A DNA stretch of 64,000 nt from Cylicocyclus nassatus (lineage: Eukaryota > Nematoda > Chromadorea > Rhabditida > Strongylidae): NCBI GenBank assembly GCA_958299035.1, contig CATQJL010000001.1, positions 46,998,444 through 47,062,443 of the forward strand. Direction: 5' to 3'. Below the pieces are notes generated by a model. It ran no database searches. It saw only the letters and a program-made list of their open reading frames with translations, and was not told the origin of the DNA. How positions within the stretch are numbered: the stretch's first letter is position 1; each line of letters begins with the position of its first letter. Of this stretch, positions 10,301 through 24,530 are shown piece by piece. A program made the translations under genes and the position numbers.

Positions 10301-13300
10301 GTACTAACCAGGCCCAACGTTGCTTAACTTGCCAGATCGGACGGGATGGCGTGCTTTCAACGTGGTATGGCCGTAAGCGAGTGTATTGCTCAGCTATCTC
10401 ATTGATATAAGTCCTGCAAACGCAACCCATTCTGAATGCATCAAAGCCCCATCGCCACTGAGCCCATATATTGAATATCCGAAAAGGCAAAAGCTTACGA
10501 CACCTGGGATTCCCAAGCCGTCTCCGATCCAAGTACTAACCAGGCCCAACGTTGCTTAACTTGCCAGATCGGACGGGATGGCGTGCTTTCAACGTGGTAT
10601 GGCCGTAAGCGAGTGTATTGCTCAGCTATCTCATTGATATAAGTCCTGCAAACGCAACCCATTCTGAATGCATCAAAGCCCCATCGCCACTGAGCCCATA
10701 TATTGAATATCCGAAAAGGCAAAAGCTTACGACCCCTGGGATTCCCAAGCCGTCTCCGATCCAAGTACTAACCAGGCCCAACGTTGCTTAACTTGCCAGA
10801 TCGGACGGGATGGCGTGCTTTCAACGTGGTATGGCCGTAAGCGAGTGTATTGCTCAGCTATCTCATTGATATAAGTCCTGCAAACGCAACCCATTCTGAA
10901 TGCATCAAAGCCCCATCGCCACTGAGCCCATATATTGAATATCCGAAAAGGCAAAAGCTTACGACACCTGGGATTCCCAAGCCGTCTCCGATCCAAGTAC
11001 TAACCAGGCCCAACGTTGCTTAACTTGCCAGATCGGACGGGATGGCGTGCTTTCAACGTGGTATGGCCGTAAGCGAGTGTATTGCTCAGCTATCTCATTG
11101 ATATAAGTCCTGCAAACGCAACCCATTCTGAATGCATCAAAGCCCCATCGCCACTGAGCCCATATATTGAATATCCGAAAAGGCAAAAGCTTACGACCCC
11201 TGGGATTCCCAAGCCGTCTCCGATCCAAGTACTAACCAGGCCCAACGTTGCTTAACTTGCCAGATCGTACGGGATGGCGTGCTTTCAACGTGGTATGGCC
11301 GTAAGCGAGTGTATTGCTCAGCTATCTCATTGATATAAGTCCTGCAAACGCAACCCATTCTGAATGCATCAAAGCCCCATCGCCACTGAGCCCATATATT
11401 GAATATCCGAAAAGGCAAAAGCTTACGACACCTGGGATTCCCAAGCCGTCTCCGATCCAAGTACTAACCAGGCCCAACGTTGCTTAACTTGCCAGATCGG
11501 ACGGGATGGCGTGCTTTCAACGTGGTATGGCCGTAAGCGAGTGTATTGCTCAGCTATCTCATTGATATAAGTCCTGCAAACGCAACCCATTCTGAATGCA
11601 TCAAAGCCCCATCGCCACTGAGCCCATATATTGAATATCCGAAAAGGCAAAAGCTTACGACACCTGGGATTCCCAAGCCGTCTCCGATCCAAGTACTAAC
11701 CAGGCCCAACGTTGCTTAACTTGCCAGATCGGACGGGATGGCGTGCTTTCAACGTGGTATGGCCGTAAGCGAGTGTATTGCTCAGCTATCTCATTGATAT
11801 AAGTCCTGCAAACGCAACCCATTCTGAATGCATCAAAGCCCCATCGCCACTGAGCCCATATATTGAATATCCGAAAAGGCAAAAGCTTACGACACCTGGG
11901 ATTCCCAAGCCGTCTCCGATCCAAGTACTAACCAGGCCCAACGTTGCTTAACTTGCCAGATCGGACGGGATGGCGTGCTTTCAACGTGGTATGGCCGTAA
12001 GCGAGTGTATTGCTCAGCTATCTCATTGATATAAGTCCTGCAAACGCAACCCATTCTGAATGCATCAAAGCCCCATCGCCACTGAGCCCATATATTGAAT
12101 ATCCGAAAAGGCAAAAGCTTACGACACCTGGGATTCCCAAGCCGTCTCCGATCCAAGTACTAACCAGGCCCAACGTTGCTTAACTTGCCAGATCGGACGG
12201 GATGGCGTGCTTTCAACGTGGTATGGCCGTAAGCGAGTGTATTGCTCAGCTATCTCATTGATATAAGTCCTGCAAACGCAACCCATTCTGAGTGCATCAA
12301 AGCCCCATCGCCACTGAGCCCATATATTGAATATCCGAAAAGGCAAAAGCTTACGACCCCTGGGATTCCCAAGCCGTCTCCGATCCAAGTACTAACCAGG
12401 CCCAACGTTGCTTAACTTGCCAGATCGGACGGGATGGCGTGCTTTCAACGTGGTATGGCCGTAAGCGAGTGTATTGCTCAGCTATCTCATTGATATAAGT
12501 CCTGCAAACGCAACCCATTCTGAATGCATCAAAGCCCCATCGCCACTGAGCCCATATATTGAATATCCGAAAAGGCAAAAGCTTACGACACCTGGGATTC
12601 CCAAGCCGTCTCCGATCCAAGTACTAACCAGGCCCAACGTTGCTTAACTTGCCAGATCGGACGGGATGGCGTGCTTTCAACGTGGTATGGCCGTAAGCGA
12701 GTGTATTGCTCAGCTATCTCATTGATATAAGTCCTGCAAACGCAACCCATTCTGAATGCATCAAAGCCCCATCGCCACTGAGCCCATATATTGAATATCC
12801 GAAAAGGCAAAAGCTTACGACACCTGGGATTCCCAAGCCGTCTCCGATCCAAGTACTAACCAGGCCCAACGTTGCTTAACTTGCCAGATCGGACGGGATG
12901 GCGTGCTTTCAACGTGGTATGGCCGTAAGCGAGTGTATTGCTCAGCTATCTCATTGATATAAGTCCTGCAAACGCAACCCATTCTGAATGCATCAAAGCC
13001 CCATCGCCACTGAGCCCATATATTGAATATCCGAAAAGGCAAAAGCTTACGACACCTGGGATTCCCAAGCCGTCTCCGATCCAAGTACTAACCAGGCCCA
13101 ACGTTGCTTAACTTGCCAGATCGGACGGGATGGCGTGCTCTCAACGTGGTATGGCCGTAAGCGAGTGTATTGCTCAGCTATCTCATTGATATAAGTCCTG
13201 CAAACGCAACCCATTCTGAATGCATCAAAGCCCCATCGCCACTGAGTCCATATATTGAATATCCGAAAAGGCAAAAGCTTACGACACCTGGGATTCCCAA

Positions 13301-16300
13301 GCCGTCTCCGATCCAAGTACTAACCAGGCCCAACGTTGCTTAACTTGCCAGATCGGACGGGATGGCGTGCTTTCAACGTGGTATGGCCGTAAGCGAGTGT
13401 ATTGCTCAGCTATCTCATTGATATAAGTCCTGCAAACGCAACCCATTCTGAATGCATCAAAGCCCCATCGCCACTGAGCCCATATATTGAATATCCGAAA
13501 AGGCAAAAGCTTACGACACCTGGGATTCCCAAGCCGTCTCCGATCCAAGTACTAACCAGGCCCAACGTTGCTTAACTTGCCAGATCGGACGTGATGGCGT
13601 GCTTTCAACGTGGTATGGCCGTAAGCGAGTGTATTGCTCAGCTATCTCATTGATATAAGTCCTGCAAACGCAACCCATTCTGAATGCATCAAAGCCCCAT
13701 CGCCACTGAGCCCATATATTGAATATCCGAAAAGGCAAAAGCTTACGACACCTGGGATTCCCAAGCCGTCTCCGATCCAAGTACTAACCAGGCCCAACGT
13801 TGCTTAACTTGCCAGATCGGACGGGATGGCGTGCTTTCAACGTGGTATGGCCGTAAGCGAGTGTATTGCTCAGCTATCTCATTGATATAAGTCCTGCAAA
13901 CGCAACCCATTCTGAATGCATCAAAGCCCCATCGCCACTGAGCCCATATATTGAATATCCGAAAAGGCAAAAGCTTACGACACCTGGGATTCCCAAGCCG
14001 TCTCCGATCCAAGTACTAACCAGGCCCAACGTTGCTTAACTTGCCAGATCGGACGGGATGGCGTGCTTTCAACGTGGTATGGCCGTAAGCGAGTGTATTG
14101 CTCAGCTATCTCATTGATATAAGTCCTGCAAACGCAACCCATTCTGAGTGCATCAAAGCCCCATCGCCACTGAGCCCATATATTGAATATCCGAAAAGGC
14201 AAAAGCTTACGACCCCTGGGATTCCCAAGCCGTCTCCGATCCAAGTACTAACCAGGCCCAACGTTGCTTAACTTGCCAGATCGGACGGGATGGCGTGCTT
14301 TCAACGTGGTATGGCCGTAAGCGAGTGTATTGCTCAGCTATCTCATTGATATAAGTCCTGCAAACGCAACCCATTCTGAATGCATCAAAGCCCCATCGCC
14401 ACTGAGCCCATATATTGAATATCCGAAAAGGCAAAAGCTTACGACACCTGGGATTCCCAAGCCGTCTCCGATCCAAGTACTAACCAGGCCCAACGTTGCT
14501 TAACTTGCCAGATCGGACGGGATGGCGTGCTTTCAACGTGGTATGGCCGTAAGCGAGTGTATTGCTCAGCTATCTCATTGATATAAGTCCTGCAAACGCA
14601 ACCCATTCTGAATGCATCAAAGCCCCATCGCCACTGAGCCCATATATTGAATATCCGAAAAGGCAAAAGCTTACGACACCTGGGATTCCCAAGCCGTCTC
14701 CGATCCAAGTACTAACCAGGCCCAACGTTGCTTAACTTGCCAGATCGGACGTGATGGCGTGCTTTCAACGTGGTATGGCCGTAAGCGAGTGTATTGCTCA
14801 GCTATCTCATTGATATAAGTCCTGCAAACGCAACCCATTCTGAATGCATCAAAGCCCCATCGCCACTGAGCCCATATATTGAATATCCGAAAAGGCAAAA
14901 GCTTACGACACCTGGGATTCCCAAGCCGTCTCCGATCCAAGTACTAACCAGGCCCAACGTTGCTTAACTTGCCAGATCGGACGGGATGGCGTGCTTTCAA
15001 CGTGGTATGGCCGTAAGCGAGTGTATTGCTCAGCTATCTCATTGATATAAGTCCTGCAAACGCAACCCATTCTGAATGCATCAAAGCCCCATCGCCACTG
15101 AGCCCATATATTGAATATCCGAAAAGGCAAAAGCTTACGACACCTGGGATTCCCAAGCCGTCTCCGATCCAAGTACTAACCAGGCCCAACGTTGCTTAAC
15201 TTGCCAGATCGGACGTGATGGCGTGCTTTCAACGTGGTATGGCCGTAAGCGAGTGTATTGCTCAGCTATCTCATTGATATAAGTCCTGCAAACGCAACCC
15301 ATTCTGAATGCATCAAAGCCCCATCGCCACTGAGCCCATATATTGAATATCCGAAAAGGCAAAAGCTTACGACACCTGGGATTCCCAAGCCGTCTCCGAT
15401 CCAAGTACTAACCAGGCCCAACGTTGCTTAACTTGCCAGATCGGACGGGATGGCGTGCTTTCAACGTGGTATGGCCGTAAGCGAGTGTATTGCTCAGCTA
15501 TCTCATTGATATAAGTCCTGCAAACGCAACCCATTCTGAATGCATCAAAGCCCCATCGCCACTGAGCCCATATATTGAATATCCGAAAAGGCAAAAGCTT
15601 ACGACACCTGGGATTCCCAAGCCGTCTCCGATCCAAGTACTAACCAGGCCCAACGTTGCTTAACTTGCCAGATCGGACGTGATGGCGTGCTTTCAACGTG
15701 GTATGGCCGTAAGCGAGTGTATTGCTCAGCTATCTCATTGATATAAGTCCTGCAAACGCAACCCATTCTGAATGCATCAAAGCCCCATCGCCACTGAGCC
15801 CATATATTGAATATCCGAAAAGGCAAAAGCTTACGACACCTGGGATTCCCAAGCCGTCTCCGATCCAAGTACTAACCAGGCCCAACGTTGCTTAACTTGC
15901 CAGATCGGACGGGATGGCGTGCTTTCAACGTGGTATGGCCGTAAGCGAGTGTATTGCTCAGCTATCTCATTGATATAAGTCCTGCAAACGCAACCCATTC
16001 TGAATGCATCAAAGCCCCATCGCCACTGAGCCCATATATTGAATATCCGAAAAGGCAAAAGCTTACGACACCTGGGATTCCCAAGCCGTCTCCGATCCAA
16101 GTACTAACCAGGCCCAACGTTGCTTAACTTGCCAGATCGGACGTGATGGCGTGCTTTCAACGTGGTATGGCCGTAAGCGAGTGTATTGCTCAGCTATCTC
16201 ATTGATATAAGTCCTGCAAACGCAACCCATTCTGAATGCATCAAAGCCCCATCGCCACTGAGCCCATATATTGAATATCCGAAAAGGCAAAAGCTTACGA

Positions 16301-16755
16301 CACCTGGGATTCCCAAGCCGTCTCCGATCCAAGTACTAACCAGGCCCAACGTTGCTTAACTTGCCAGATCGGACGGGATGGCGTGCTTTCAACGTGGTAT
16401 GGCCGTAAGCGAGTGTATTGCTCAGCTATCTCATTGATATAAGTCCTGCAAACGCAACCCATTCTGAATGCATCAAAGCCCCATCGCCACTGAGCCCATA
16501 TATTGAATATCCGAAAAGGCAAAAGCTTACGACACCTGGGATTCCCAAGCCGTCTCCGATCCAAGTACTAACCAGGCCCAACGTTGCTTAACTTGCCAGA
16601 TCGGACGTGATGGCGTGCTTTCAACGTGGTATGGCCGTAAGCGAGTGTATTGCTCAGCTATCTCATTGATATAAGTCCTGCAAACGCAACCCATTCTGAA
16701 TGCATCAAAGCCCCATCGCCACTGAGCCCATATATTGAATATCCGAAAAGGCAAA

Positions 16756-16874
16756 AGCTTACGACACCTGGGATTCCCAAGCCGTCTCCGATCCAAGTAC
16801 TAACCAGGCCCAACGTTGCTTAGCTTGCCAGATCGGACGTGATGGCGTGCTTTCAACGTGGTATGGCCGTAAGC
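16756..16874 (-). rRNA. 5S ribosomal RNA with T52C marker (k=54)
   Basis: Carries both A35 and a T52C change in box A (plus-strand G at 16823, GCTTAGCTTGCC). The C matches the base I recall at this place in vertebrate 5S (AAGCTAAGC), so function may be kept. The same double variant recurs exactly 11 units away. Confidence 0.92.
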
Positions 16875-19307
16875 GAGTGTATTGCTCAGCTATCTCATTG
16901 ATATAAGTCCTGCAAACGCAACCCATTCTGAATGCATCAAAGCCCCATCGCCACTGAGCCCATATATTGAATATCCGAAAAGGCAAAAGCTTACGACACC
17001 TGGGATTCCCAAGCCGTCTCCGATCCAAGTACTAACCAGGCCCAACGTTGCTTAACTTGCCAGATCGGACGGGATGGCGTGCTTTCAACGTGGTATGGCC
17101 GTAAGCGAGTGTATTGCTCAGCTATCTCATTGATATAAGTCCTGCAAACGCAACCCATTCTGAATGCATCAAAGCCCCATCGCCACTGAGCCCATATATT
17201 GAATATCCGAAAAGGCAAAAGCTTACGACACCTGGGATTCCCAAGCCGTCTCCGATCCAAGTACTAACCAGGCCCAACGTTGCTTAACTTGCCAGATCGG
17301 ACGTGATGGCGTGCTTTCAACGTGGTATGGCCGTAAGCGAGTGTATTGCTCAGCTATCTCATTGATATAAGTCCTGCAAACGCAACCCATTCTGAATGCA
17401 TCAAAGCCCCATCGCCACTGAGCCCATATATTGAATATCCGAAAAGGCAAAAGCTTACGACACCTGGGATTCCCAAGCCGTCTCCGATCCAAGTACTAAC
17501 CAGGCCCAACGTTGCTTAACTTGCCAGATCGGACGGGATGGCGTGCTTTCAACGTGGTATGGCCGTAAGCGAGTGTATTGCTCAGCTATCTCATTGATAT
17601 AAGTCCTGCAAACGCAACCCATTCTGAATGCATCAAAGCCCCATCGCCACTGAGCCCATATATTGAATATCCGAAAAGGCAAAAGCTTACGACACCTGGG
17701 ATTCCCAAGCCGTCTCCGATCCAAGTACTAACCAGGCCCAACGTTGCTTAACTTGCCAGATCGGACGTGATGGCGTGCTTTCAACGTGGTATGGCCGTAA
17801 GCGAGTGTATTGCTCAGCTATCTCATTGATATAAGTCCTGCAAACGCAACCCATTCTGAATGCATCAAAGCCCCATCGCCACTGAGCCCATATATTGAAT
17901 ATCCGAAAAGGCAAAAGCTTACGACACCTGGGATTCCCAAGCCGTCTCCGATCCAAGTACTAACCAGGCCCAACGTTGCTTAACTTGCCAGATCGGACGG
18001 GATGGCGTGCTTTCAACGTGGTATGGCCGTAAGCGAGTGTATTGCTCAGCTATCTCATTGATATAAGTCCTGCAAACGCAACCCATTCTGAATGCATCAA
18101 AGCCCCATCGCCACTGAGCCCATATATTGAATATCCGAAAAGGCAAAAGCTTACGACACCTGGGATTCCCAAGCCGTCTCCGATCCAAGTACTAACCAGG
18201 CCCAACGTTGCTTAACTTGCCAGATCGGACGGGATGGCGTGCTTTCAACGTGGTATGGCCGTAAGCGAGTGTATTGCTCAGCTATCTCATTGATATAAGT
18301 CCTGCAAACGCAACCCATTCTGAATGCATCAAAGCCCCATCGCCACTGAGCCCATATATTGAATATCCGAAAAGGCAAAAGCTTACGACACCTGGGATTC
18401 CCAAGCCGTCTCCGATCCAAGTACTAACCAGGCCCAACGTTGCTTAACTTGCCAGATCGGACGTGATGGCGTGCTTTCAACGTGGTATGGCCGTAAGCGA
18501 GTGTATTGCTCAGCTATCTCATTGATATAAGTCCTGCAAACGCAACCCATTCTGAATGCATCAAAGCCCCATCGCCACTGAGCCCATATATTGAATATCC
18601 GAAAAGGCAAAAGCTTACGACACCTGGGATTCCCAAGCCGTCTCCGATCCAAGTACTAACCAGGCCCAACGTTGCTTAACTTGCCAGATCGGACGGGATG
18701 GCGTGCTTTCAACGTGGTATGGCCGTAAGCGAGTGTATTGCTCAGCTATCTCATTGATATAAGTCCTGCAAACGCAACCCATTCTGAATGCATCAAAGCC
18801 CCATCGCCACTGAGCCCATATATTGAATATCCGAAAAGGCAAAAGCTTACGACACCTGGGATTCCCAAGCCGTCTCCGATCCAAGTACTAACCAGGCCCA
18901 ACGTTGCTTAACTTGCCAGATCGGACGTGATGGCGTGCTTTCAACGTGGTATGGCCGTAAGCGAGTGTATTGCTCAGCTATCTCATTGATATAAGTCCTG
19001 CAAACGCAACCCATTCTGAATGCATCAAAGCCCCATCGCCACTGAGCCCATATATTGAATATCCGAAAAGGCAAAAGCTTACGACACCTGGGATTCCCAA
19101 GCCGTCTCCGATCCAAGTACTAACCAGGCCCAACGTTGCTTAACTTGCCAGATCGGACGGGATGGCGTGCTTTCAACGTGGTATGGCCGTAAGCGAGTGT
19201 ATTGCTCAGCTATCTCATTGATATAAGTCCTGCAAACGCAACCCATTCTGAATGCATCAAAGCCCCATCGCCACTGAGCCCATATATTGAATATCCGAAA
19301 AGGCAAA

Positions 19308-19426
19308 AGCTTACGACACCTGGGATTCCCAAGCCGTCTCCGATCCAAGTACTAACCAGGCCCAACGTTGCTTAGCTTGCCAGATCGGACGTGATGGCGT
19401 GCTTTCAACGTGGTATGGCCGTAAGC
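19308..19426 (-). rRNA. 5S ribosomal RNA with T52C marker, second copy (k=65)
   Basis: Same A35 plus T52C combination as the gene at 16756-16874, exactly 2552 bp (11 units) away. It marks the start of the second half of an 11-unit tandem block duplication. Confidence 0.92.
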
Positions 19427-22400
19427 GAGTGTATTGCTCAGCTATCTCATTGATATAAGTCCTGCAAACGCAACCCATTCTGAATGCATCAAAGCCCCAT
19501 CGCCACTGAGCCCATATATTGAATATCCGAAAAGGCAAAAGCTTACGACACCTGGGATTCCCAAGCCGTCTCCGATCCAAGTACTAACCAGGCCCAACGT
19601 TGCTTAACTTGCCAGATCGGACGGGATGGCGTGCTTTCAACGTGGTATGGCCGTAAGCGAGTGTATTGCTCAGCTATCTCATTGATATAAGTCCTGCAAA
19701 CGCAACCCATTCTGAATGCATCAAAGCCCCATCGCCACTGAGCCCATATATTGAATATCCGAAAAGGCAAAAGCTTACGACACCTGGGATTCCCAAGCCG
19801 TCTCCGATCCAAGTACTAACCAGGCCCAACGTTGCTTAACTTGCCAGATCGGACGTGATGGCGTGCTTTCAACGTGGTATGGCCGTAAGCGAGTGTATTG
19901 CTCAGCTATCTCATTGATATAAGTCCTGCAAACGCAACCCATTCTGAATGCATCAAAGCCCCATCGCCACTGAGCCCATATATTGAATATCCGAAAAGGC
20001 AAAAGCTTACGACACCTGGGATTCCCAAGCCGTCTCCGATCCAAGTACTAACCAGGCCCAACGTTGCTTAACTTGCCAGATCGGACGGGATGGCGTGCTT
20101 TCAACGTGGTATGGCCGTAAGCGAGTGTATTGCTCAGCTATCTCATTGATATAAGTCCTGCAAACGCAACCCATTCTGAATGCATCAAAGCCCCATCGCC
20201 ACTGAGCCCATATATTGAATATCCGAAAAGGCAAAAGCTTACGACACCTGGGATTCCCAAGCCGTCTCCGATCCAAGTACTAACCAGGCCCAACGTTGCT
20301 TAACTTGCCAGATCGGACGTGATGGCGTGCTTTCAACGTGGTATGGCCGTAAGCGAGTGTATTGCTCAGCTATCTCATTGATATAAGTCCTGCAAACGCA
20401 ACCCATTCTGAATGCATCAAAGCCCCATCGCCACTGAGCCCATATATTGAATATCCGAAAAGGCAAAAGCTTACGACACCTGGGATTCCCAAGCCGTCTC
20501 CGATCCAAGTACTAACCAGGCCCAACGTTGCTTAACTTGCCAGATCGGACGGGATGGCGTGCTTTCAACGTGGTATGGCCGTAAGCGAGTGTATTGCTCA
20601 GCTATCTCATTGATATAAGTCCTGCAAACGCAACCCATTCTGAATGCATCAAAGCCCCATCGCCACTGAGCCCATATATTGAATATCCGAAAAGGCAAAA
20701 GCTTACGACACCTGGGATTCCCAAGCCGTCTCCGATCCAAGTACTAACCAGGCCCAACGTTGCTTAACTTGCCAGATCGGACGGGATGGCGTGCTTTCAA
20801 CGTGGTATGGCCGTAAGCGAGTGTATTGCTCAGCTATCTCATTGATATAAGTCCTGCAAACGCAACCCATTCTGAATGCATCAAAGCCCCATCGCCACTG
20901 AGCCCATATATTGAATATCCGAAAAGGCAAAAGCTTACGACACCTGGGATTCCCAAGCCGTCTCCGATCCAAGTACTAACCAGGCCCAACGTTGCTTAAC
21001 TTGCCAGATCGGACGTGATGGCGTGCTTTCAACGTGGTATGGCCGTAAGCGAGTGTATTGCTCAGCTATCTCATTGATATAAGTCCTGCAAACGCAACCC
21101 ATTCTGAATGCATCAAAGCCCCATCGCCACTGAGCCCATATATTGAATATCCGAAAAGGCAAAAGCTTACGACACCTGGGATTCCCAAGCCGTCTCCGAT
21201 CCAAGTACTAACCAGGCCCAACGTTGCTTAACTTGCCAGATCGGACGGGATGGCGTGCTTTCAACGTGGTATGGCCGTAAGCGAGTGTATTGCTCAGCTA
21301 TCTCATTGATATAAGTCCTGCAAACGCAACCCATTCTGAATGCATCAAAGCCCCATCGCCACTGAGCCCATATATTGAATATCCGAAAAGGCAAAAGCTT
21401 ACGACACCTGGGATTCCCAAGCCGTCTCCGATCCAAGTACTAACCAGGCCCAACGTTGCTTAACTTGCCAGATCGGACGTGATGGCGTGCTTTCAACGTG
21501 GTATGGCCGTAAGCGAGTGTATTGCTCAGCTATCTCATTGATATAAGTCCTGCAAACGCAACCCATTCTGAATGCATCAAAGCCCCATCGCCACTGAGCC
21601 CATATATTGAATATCCGAAAAGGCAAAAGCTTACGACACCTGGGATTCCCAAGCCGTCTCCGATCCAAGTACTAACCAGGCCCAACGTTGCTTAACTTGC
21701 CAGATCGGACGGGATGGCGTGCTTTCAACGTGGTATGGCCGTAAGCGAGTGTATTGCTCAGCTATCTCATTGAGATAAGTCCTGCAAACGCAACCCATTC
21801 TGAATGCATCAAAGCCCCATCGCCACTGAGCCCATATATTGAATATCCGAAAAGGCAAAAGCTTACGACACCTGGGATTCCCAAGCCGTCTCCGATCCAA
21901 GTACTAACCAGGCCCAACGTTGCTTAACTTGCCAGATCGGACGGGATGGCGTGCTTTCAACGTGGTATGGCCGTAAGCGAGTGTATTGCTCAGCTATCTC
22001 ATTGATATAAGTCCTGCAAACGCAACCCATTCTGAATGCATCAAAGCCCCATCGCCACTGAGCCCATATATTGAATATCCGAAAAGGCAAAAGCTTACGA
22101 CACCTGGGATTCCCAAGCCGTCTCCGATCCAAGTACTAACCAGGCCCAACGTTGCTTAACTTGCCAGATCGGACGTGATGGCGTGCTTTCAACGTGGTAT
22201 GGCCGTAAGCGAGTGTATTGCTCAGCTATCTCATTGATATAAGTCCTGCAAACGCAACCCATTCTGAATGCATCAAAGCCCCATCGCCACTGAGCCCATA
22301 TATTGAATATCCGAAAAGGCAAAAGCTTACGACACCTGGGATTCCCAAGCCGTCTCCGATCCAAGTACTAACCAGGCCCAACGTTGCTTAACTTGCCAGA

Positions 22401-24411
22401 TCGGACGGGATGGCGTGCTTTCAACGTGATATGGCCGTAAGCGAGTGTATTGCTCAGCTATCTCATTGATATAAGTCCTGCAAACGCAACCCATTCTGAA
22501 TGCATCAAAGCCCCATCGCCACTGAGCCCATATATTGAATATCCGAAAAGGCAAAAGCTTACGACACCTGGGATTCCCAAGCCGTCTCCGATCCAAGTAC
22601 TAACCAGGCCCAACGTTGCTTAACTTGCCAGATCGGACGTGATGGCGTGCTTTCAACGTGGTATGGCCGTAAGCGAGTGTATTGCTCAGCTATCTCATTG
22701 ATATAAGTCCTGCAAACGCAACCCATTCTGAATGCATCAAAGCCCCATCGCCACTGAGCCCATATATTGAATATCCGAAAAGGCAAAAGCTTACGACACC
22801 TGGGATTCCCAAGCCGTCTCCGATCCAAGTACTAACCAGGCCCAACGTTGCTTAACTTGCCAGATCGGACGGGATGGCGTGCTTTCAACGTGGTATGGCC
22901 GTAAGCGAGTGTATTGCTCAGCTATCTCATTGATATAAGTCCTGCAAACGCAACCCATTCTGAATGCATCAAAGCCCCATCGCCACTGAGCCCATATATT
23001 GAATATCCGAAAAGGCAAAAGCTTACGACACCTGGGATTCCCAAGCCGTCTCCGATCCAAGTACTAACCAGGCCCAACGTTGCTTAACTTGCCAGATCGG
23101 ACGTGATGGCGTGCTTTCAACGTGGTATGGCCGTAAGCGAGTGTATTGCTCAGCTATCTCATTGATATAAGTCCTGCAAACGCAACCCATTCTGAATGCA
23201 TCAAAGCCCCATCGCCACTGAGCCCATATATTGAATATCCGAAAAGGCAAAAGCTTACGACACCTGGGATTCCCAAGCCGTCTCCGATCCAAGTACTAAC
23301 CAGGCCCAACGTTGCTTAACTTGCCAGATCGGACGGGATGGCGTGCTTTCAACGTGGTATGGCCGTAAGCGAGTGTATTGCTCAGCTATCTCATTGATAT
23401 AAGTCCTGCAAACGCAACCCATTCTGAATGCATCAAAGCCCCATCGCCACTGAGCCCATATATTGAATATCCGAAAAGGCAAAAGCTTACGACACCTGGG
23501 ATTCCCAAGCCGTCTCCGATCCAAGTACTAACCAGGCCCAACGTTGCTTAACTTGCCAGATCGGACGTGATGGCGTGCTTTCAACGTGGTATGGCCGTAA
23601 GCGAGTGTATTGCTCAGCTATCTCATTGATATAAGTCCTGCAAACGCAACCCATTCTGAATGCATCAAAGCCCCATCGCCACTGAGCCCATATATTGAAT
23701 ATCCGAAAAGGCAAAAGCTTACGACACCTGGGATTCCCAAGCCGTCTCCGATCCAAGTACTAACCAGGCCCAACGTTGCTTAACTTGCCAGATCGGACGG
23801 GATGGCGTGCTTTCAACGTGGTATGGCCGTAAGCGAGTGTATTGCTCAGCTATCTCATTGATATAAGTCCTGCAAACGCAACCCATTCTGAATGCATCAA
23901 AGCCCCATCGCCACTGAGCCCATATATTGAATATCCGAAAAGGCAAAAGCTTACGACACCTGGGATTCCCAAGCCGTCTCCGATCCAAGTACTAACCAGG
24001 CCCAACGTTGCTTAACTTGCCAGATCGGACGTGATGGCGTGCTTTCAACGTGGTATGGCCGTAAGCGAGTGTATTGCTCAGCTATCTCATTGATATAAGT
24101 CCTGCAAACGCAACCCATTCTGAATGCATCAAAGCCCCATCGCCACTGAGCCCATATATTGAATATCCGAAAAGGCAAAAGCTTACGACACCTGGGATTC
24201 CCAAGCCGTCTCCGATCCAAGTACTAACCAGGCCCAACGTTGCTTAACTTGCCAGATCGGACGGGATGGCGTGCTTTCAACGTGGTATGGCCGTAAGCGA
24301 GTGTATTGCTCAGCTATCTCATTGATATAAGTCCTGCAAACGCAACCCATTCTGAATGCATCAAAGCCCCATCGCCACTGAGCCCATATATTGAATATCC
24401 GAAAAGGCAAA

Positions 24412-24530
24412 AGCTTACGACACCTGGGATTCCCAAGCCGTCTCCGATCCAAGTACTAACCAGGCCCAACCTTGCTTAACTTGCCAGATCGGACGGGATG
24501 GCGTGCTTTCAACGTGGTATGGCCGTAAGC
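24412..24530 (-). rRNA. 5S ribosomal RNA with C60G marker (k=87)
   Basis: Plus strand reads CCAACCTTGC at 24471, giving C60G inside box A. The next units to the right are A35, then A35, with a downstream spacer change GAGAAGG near 25099. This whole signature recurs 21 units away. Confidence 0.9.

Larger units (their letters stand above)
16756..21859. repeat. 11-unit (2552-bp) tandem block duplication within the array
   Basis: Units k=54-64 and k=65-75 show the same order at residue 35: A (with T52C), C, A, C, A, C, C, A, C, A, C. The T52C marker lies at 16823 and 19375, 2552 bp apart. All eleven positions agree, so this is a block copy rather than chance. Confidence 0.85.
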
